This document shows, one piece after another, positions 15,122 to 19,338 of a stretch of DNA of 19,338 nt. The stretch is from an uncultured Dorea sp. Lineage in GTDB: Bacteria; Bacillota_A; Clostridia; Lachnospirales; Lachnospiraceae. A program made the position numbers and the translations under genes. The notes below the pieces were generated by a model. It made no database searches. It had not been told where the DNA came from and was given only the letters and a program-made list of their open reading frames with translations. Where the stretch lies: the NCBI GenBank assembly GCA_910579015.1, contig CAJTRO010000024.1, forward strand, positions 35,631 to 54,968. Direction: 5' to 3'. Position 1 is the first letter of the stretch; every line of letters starts with the position of its first letter.

Positions 15122-18100
15122 TTATTTTCTTAAATGTCTTCTGCGTTTGTATGCAACACACACTTCCATTGCGATCAGAGACATCAGGATCATTACCAGG
15201 CAGAGCACGATCGGATTATGATCGCCAGTGTTGACACTGCTGCTGGTGTTCTTATTCGTGGTCCCGGAAGTCGTCTGGTTCGTACCTGGTTTCACCGGTT
15301 TTACCGGCTCTTCCGGATTTGTCGGATTCGTCGGCTTTGACGGATCTGTCGGTTTTGTCGGATCTTCCGGATCTACCGGTACGTCCGGTTTTACTTCCAT
15401 TTCTGAATCCACATTCTTAAGAGCTTCAATCTGTGCATACAGTTCTTCCAAAGAAGCGTTTCCATTCGCCATCAACGCCTCCGCTGCTGTAAGCGCTTCC
15501 GTCAATTTTGCAAGACTTTCAGCTGTATAGACGTCTGTCATCTCAAGCTTCTGCTTCAGATCATCGATCAGCTCTTGTAAATCTGATTTTGCGGCGGCTT
15601 CCGGCGTTACCTTCGCCAGCTTCACATCGAAGCTTCCCATGTTGGCGGCTCTGAAACCGTATAAATTCATGGACGGCACGTTATCTGCCTGTTTCCACTG
15701 CGCATAAGACATGTCGTATGGGGTGAAGCCTTCCGAGAACCAGTCCGGTATTTTTTCCTGGCTGATACCCAGTGCGTCAAAATGATCTCCATAATAGATC
15801 TTTGCGGCGCCGTCTGCCTTTGCGGTCGGCACGCTGAGCCTGAAATCACCATTCTCATCGATCTCTGCACGATAGAACTCATTGCCGATCTCAGCCACAA
15901 TTACATTATCGCTCTGGCTGGTCGTCTTTCCAAATATTCGTTCATTGACCGCAGAATTGATGCCTCTGTCCTGCATATCCTTTGTTCCGGCGTCAAAAAC
16001 ATTTCCTGAGTAGATAACGTTTTCGCCTTCGATCACGCCTTTCCAGTTGTTCTGGTCGTCTCCGCGGGCCAGCTTGATCTCCGGAAGCGTATTGTCAATA
16101 TAAATGTCTGCTATCTCTACTACTCTGTGACTTGTCCCTTTTTTCTTAAACAGGAGCGCAAGCTTATAAGCGCCCTCTTCCGTTATCGGAGCCGTATCAC
16201 CCGTAGTTACGATGGTTCCGTCCTCTTCGAGCCTGCATGGTGTAAAGTTCGTAAGAACAATCGTATCATACCACCAATCCTGAAGCCACTTTCTGTCCAC
16301 TTCATTGGCACCGCCAAGGGAACCAACCAGCTGGCCGTCCTTATACAGCAATGGCTGCCAGGTATCCATCGTCGGATCCAGGAACTTGAACTGCAACATC
16401 GTTCTGTCACTTCCAAGCCATCCATAATCTCTAAGCTGCATGTATTCGCCCGTAGACATCGCCGCCGTGTGGATGAATGTCAGGTCATGGTCCACTGGGT
16501 TCTCGATGATCGGATCTGACGGCTTCTCTTCATATACATATGCCGCCGCCGGAGAGATCACTCTCTGGCTTCCGTCGGTTAAGACAACCGTCGTCTCATA
16601 AGCTCCTGTGGCAGTATCTGCTTTCAAATTCGTCTTTACCGTGAACTTCGCCGAACTTCCTGCCGCAACAGTGATCGTCTTCTCGGAAGCAGTAAATATA
16701 TTTCCTGCCGCAGATGCTGCGGTACTGCTGTTATCCGGCGTATAGGACATATTCTCGAAACCGACATTATATGTATGGCTCTTCTTGCCTTTGTTCTCCA
16801 CGGTGACTTCGATCTCTCTTTCTGTCTCGCCCCTTGGGATCATTCCAAAGCTGATGGTCGGTGTCTGTATTGTGTTCGACACGAACTCATTATTCTTAGA
16901 GGTAAATGCCTGCTTATTCTGTGCTGTCATGACTACCAGATCGTCAATTGCCTGAACCGCCTTCACCGGATCCACCATACCTGCGCCGACAGCCAGACGG
17001 CTGATCTTATCAGAGAACAGTGTACGGTCTGACGTACTTACAAGTGCAGACTTGATATCGATCGCGGTAAGCTTCGGATTCTTCTGGCGGAGCAATGCCG
17101 CGATACCTGACACATGCGGAGTTGCCATGGAGGTTCCGTTCATTGCAACGTATGAATATTCATAATCCTGAACACCGATATAATTTCTCCAGCTTGTAGA
17201 GATGATCGCTGTTCCGGGAGCCGCCAGGTCCGGCTTGGCATCGTAAGTATCCTTTACAGGTCCTATGGACGTATCTGCCGCCGGATAGCATCCGATATCC
17301 TCTGCGGCCGAGCTGTGGAGCGGCTCTGCCTTGCTGAAATCAAAGCTGTAAGCCTGTCCTACTGTAAGCCCCTTGACCAAAGCCTGCCCTACGTCATACT
17401 GAGCGGTAAATACCGGGAGATAATTATTGTAACATGCCTGCCACCAGGAGATTCCTTCAAAATCATCCTCCCGCTCCTTTGTGTTAAGTACAGCAACTGC
17501 GCCTGTGCCAAAGGCTTTGCGGATACGCGGAACCAGACTGTCAAAGCTCTGTCCTCTGCTCACTACGAAAAGCGCTCCTGCGTAATCCTCAGCCTTAACC
17601 TTGCCGGCAAACGCATCAAACTCTTCCTGTGTTCCGGTTCCAAGATTTTTTCCGTCAACTGTTGGCAGCAGGACCATCTTGTATTTTCCGTCAGCATCGG
17701 CACGAAGTGATCCGACCGTATACTTTCCGTTATTTTCAACAACCTTGTCGCCCCATCCGGAACGGATCAGACGTAATGGTGTCTCATTGCCGTCACGGTT
17801 CACTGTCAGGAGACGGTTCTCAGATTCTATTCTGGCATTTGCAACGGTCAACGCCAGCGGTGAAGTTCCCGGAGACCAGATCGTATAAGATTTGCTTCCC
17901 GAATTTCCTGCACACACAACAAAGAGCGCATCCTTATCTACAAGAGCCAGACTGTTCAGCATCAGAGTTGTCGTATGTGTGGCGTTGTTCGCACCGCTCC
18001 ATCCAAGAGACATGCTGATAATATCACAGCCGTCCTTCACCGCATCTTCCATCGCCATGTTAACATCCGTGTCTGTACAGCTGTCCTTGGCGTTGATAAC

Positions 18101-19338
18101 CTTATATGAAACAAGCGTAGCCCTCGGAGCAACACCGACTGTCTTCACATTACTCGTGTTCTCTCCTCTTGCCGCAACTGTTCCGGACACGTGGGTTCCA
18201 TGTCCCTGGTCGTCCATAGGATCATTGGCCTTTCTGCCGTTATCCTTGATATAGTTTCTTCCGATAAATTTACCATTCAAAAGCTCTTCGCTCTTTGGCG
18301 CGTTCCCGTTTGGAAGCTTGGCTGAGAATGTATTTGCCAGGTCCGGATGCTCGTAATCAATACCGGTGTCAATTACACCGACCGTTACGCCCTCTCCGGT
18401 AAGCCCCTGCTTATTAAGCTCGTCAACCTTAAGGAACTTGACACTCTCTTCCATACCCTGGACATAAGCGTTTGGATCTGTCACATCCGCAATGGCCTGG
18501 ATCTGCTCCTGTGTTGCGGCCATGTTCGTGTCTTCGCCCTCTGCCGCAGGATCCTGATTCTGGTCAGCAGGTCCTGTCACATCTTCCGGATCTTCCTTAG
18601 CCGGCTCGTCGCCTGCCGGTTCGTCAGAATCTGCATCCTCGTTCTCATCTGTTTCCTCGTTGGAATCTTCACTTGCATCTGCATTGATATCCTCGTCCTT
18701 CGGTTCATCCTCAGATGTCTCTTCGCCGGACACTGTATCGTCCTGAGCGTTCTGGTCCTCTTCGGTACTATCGGCCGCCTGGTCCGCTGACTGATCTTTT
18801 GGCTCTACGACCGCATCGGATGATTCCCTGGACGTATCCGAAAAAACCTGAAACTGGTCCGCTGACTGTGGAGCAATCTCTTCCTCCTCGTAGTCTCCTT
18901 CCGGCTCGATCACATTCACATGTGTCTCGTCCGGATATACGGCAAATACACATTCCATCTGGGCAATATCATCCACCATGGACTGCGGAACGGTGACCGC
19001 CACTCCGTTCATACCCAGTGAATATTCATACTTCACCGTATAGTTTACGCCTTCAAGCGCCTTGTAGAAATCCTCCTTATCTTTCTTTGCCAAGGCATTC
19101 AGTTCTTTGGTGCTTTCATCCACCTCCTCTTCGTTGGCCTCTGCGATCGCCTCAACCAGTTCTGCAGGCTGATGTACAAACTCCACGATGACCGATACAG
19201 GCGTGTCGACTTCTGAGACTGCGTACTCTCCCTGAAATCCTACAAGCCCGCTTTCACGATTCTCCTGAGATGCAACCGCAGCGCTTTCTGCCATCTGGCG
19301 GTTACCGCTCCCCCCTTGAGGATCGGGATCAGGCTTCG
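15122..19338 (-). CDS. Giant cell-wall subtilase (S8 serine protease), N-terminus beyond window
   Basis: The frame is open to the window edge; 1390 residues follow the first in-window Met (19294), but that Met has no ribosome site and 14 further codons precede it, so the start and signal peptide lie outside. Counting from that Met: an I9-like propeptide (about 31-128), a strongly acidic linker (about 130-258), then the S8 domain with Asp309, His365, Asn464 and Ser722 (VIDTGID, GHGTHVSG, GTSMATPHVSG). A PA-like insert lies near 540-650. An Fn3-like domain follows (about 810-920), then a long unassigned region, a helical FIVAR-like segment (about 1235-1295), a Pro/Lys/Thr wall-spanning stretch and a sortase-type tail: VNTGD (1354-1358), a hydrophobic helix and KRRRHLRK. 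It resembles lactocepin and C5a-peptidase-like surface proteases. Expected role: cutting extracellular proteins at the cell surface. The opp genes downstream could import its products. Confidence 0.95.
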   Translation of the reverse strand, partial: KPDPDPQGGSGNRQMAESAAVASQENRESGLVGFQGEYAVSEVDTPVSVIVEFVHQPAELVEAIAEANEEEVDESTKELNALAKKDKEDFYKALEGVNYTVKYEYSLGMNGVAVTVPQSMVDDIAQMECVFAVYPDETHVNVIEPEGDYEEEEIAPQSADQFQVFSDTSRESSDAVVEPKDQSADQAADSTEEDQNAQDDTVSGEETSEDEPKDEDINADASEDSNEETDENEDADSDEPAGDEPAKEDPEDVTGPADQNQDPAAEGEDTNMAATQEQIQAIADVTDPNAYVQGMEESVKFLKVDELNKQGLTGEGVTVGVIDTGIDYEHPDLANTFSAKLPNGNAPKSEELLNGKFIGRNYIKDNGRKANDPMDDQGHGTHVSGTVAARGENTSNVKTVGVAPRATLVSYKVINAKDSCTDTDVNMAMEDAVKDGCDIISMSLGWSGANNATHTTTLMLNSLALVDKDALFVVCAGNSGSKSYTIWSPGTSPLALTVANARIESENRLLTVNRDGNETPLRLIRSGWGDKVVENNGKYTVGSLRADADGKYKMVLLPTVDGKNLGTGTQEEFDAFAGKVKAEDYAGALFVVSRGQSFDSLVPRIRKAFGTGAVAVLNTKEREDDFEGISWWQACYNNYLPVFTAQYDVGQALVKGLTVGQAYSFDFSKAEPLHSSAAEDIGCYPAADTSIGPVKDTYDAKPDLAAPGTAIISTSWRNYIGVQDYEYSYVAMNGTSMATPHVSGIAALLRQKNPKLTAIDIKSALVSTSDRTLFSDKISRLAVGAGMVDPVKAVQAIDDLVVMTAQNKQAFTSKNNEFVSNTIQTPTISFGMIPRGETEREIEVTVENKGKKSHTYNVGFENMSYTPDNSSTAASAAGNIFTASEKTITVAAGSSAKFTVKTNLKADTATGAYETTVVLTDGSQRVISPAAAYVYEEKPSDPIIENPVDHDLTFIHTAAMSTGEYMQLRDYGWLGSDRTMLQFKFLDPTMDTWQPLLYKDGQLVGSLGGANEVDRKWLQDWWYDTIVLTNFTPCRLEEDGTIVTTGDTAPITEEGAYKLALLFKKKGTSHRVVEIADIYIDNTLPEIKLARGDDQNNWKGVIEGENVIYSGNVFDAGTKDMQDRGINSAVNERIFGKTTSQSDNVIVAEIGNEFYRAEIDENGDFRLSVPTAKADGAAKIYYGDHFDALGISQEKIPDWFSEGFTPYDMSYAQWKQADNVPSMNLYGFRAANMGSFDVKLAKVTPEAAAKSDLQELIDDLKQKLEMTDVYTAESLAKLTEALTAAEALMANGNASLEELYAQIEALKNVDSEMEVKPDVPVDPEDPTKPTDPSKPTNPTNPEEPVKPVKPGTNQTTSGTTNKNTSSSVNTGDHNPIVLCLVMILMSLIAMEVCVAYKRRRHLRK

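Noticed and set aside
15290..15400. Short tandem DNA repeat (TCGGA/GTCGG units) as a repeat array or CRISPR
   Set aside because: The units are irregular and are explained by the Pro/Lys/Thr/Asp codons of the wall-spanning segment of the subtilase.
19292..19294. ATG at 19294 as the true start of the subtilase
   Set aside because: No ribosome site precedes it, no signal peptide follows it, and the frame stays open to the window edge; a wall-anchored protease must have a signal sequence further upstream.

Overview
The window looks like a chromosomal segment of a low-to-moderate GC Gram-positive anaerobe, most likely a gut Lachnospiraceae (Clostridia). The reasons are strong AGGAGG ribosome binding sites, a lipoprotein-type OppA, a surface protease with a TGD-type wall-anchor tail, a clostridial-style gap/pgk pair, and an AAA-ATPase-like/PDDEXK gene of a kind common in gut anaerobes. 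The genus cannot be fixed from this sequence alone. Nearly everything is on the minus strand; the only convincing plus-strand gene is the ATPase-like one at 4912.

Right to left along the minus strand, the window opens with a very large surface subtilase that is cut by the right edge (15122-19338). A perfect hairpin and an AT-rich promoter region follow. Next is a seven-gene run: oppA (binding lipoprotein), oppB and oppC (permeases), oppD and oppF (ATPases), then tldD and pmbA/tldE (cytosolic peptidase pair). Spacing from oppB onward is tight: 12 nt between oppB and oppC, 11 nt between oppC and oppD, a 1-nt overlap, a 37-nt gap, and an ATGA overlap. Between oppA and oppB lie 229 nt filled with four hairpins, one of them terminator-like, which probably lowers downstream expression relative to oppA. 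The gene order suggests one peptide-use pathway: proteolysis at the surface, peptide import, then intracellular peptide breakdown. That functional link is an inference.

The middle part (about 4640-6330) is visibly more AT-rich. It holds an AAA-ATPase-like/PDDEXK family gene with a good promoter. The gene has lost the core of its nuclease domain: the conserved C-terminal tail survives out of frame just past the stop. An 86-bp palindromic, MITE-like element follows. Diverging from this gene is a stand-alone molybdopterin oxidoreductase of unknown substrate with no electron-transfer subunit beside it.

The left part carries core glycolysis: gap with its own strong promoter and an intrinsic terminator, then pgk, cut by the left edge. 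No tRNA, rRNA, CRISPR array, full insertion sequence or phage gene was seen.
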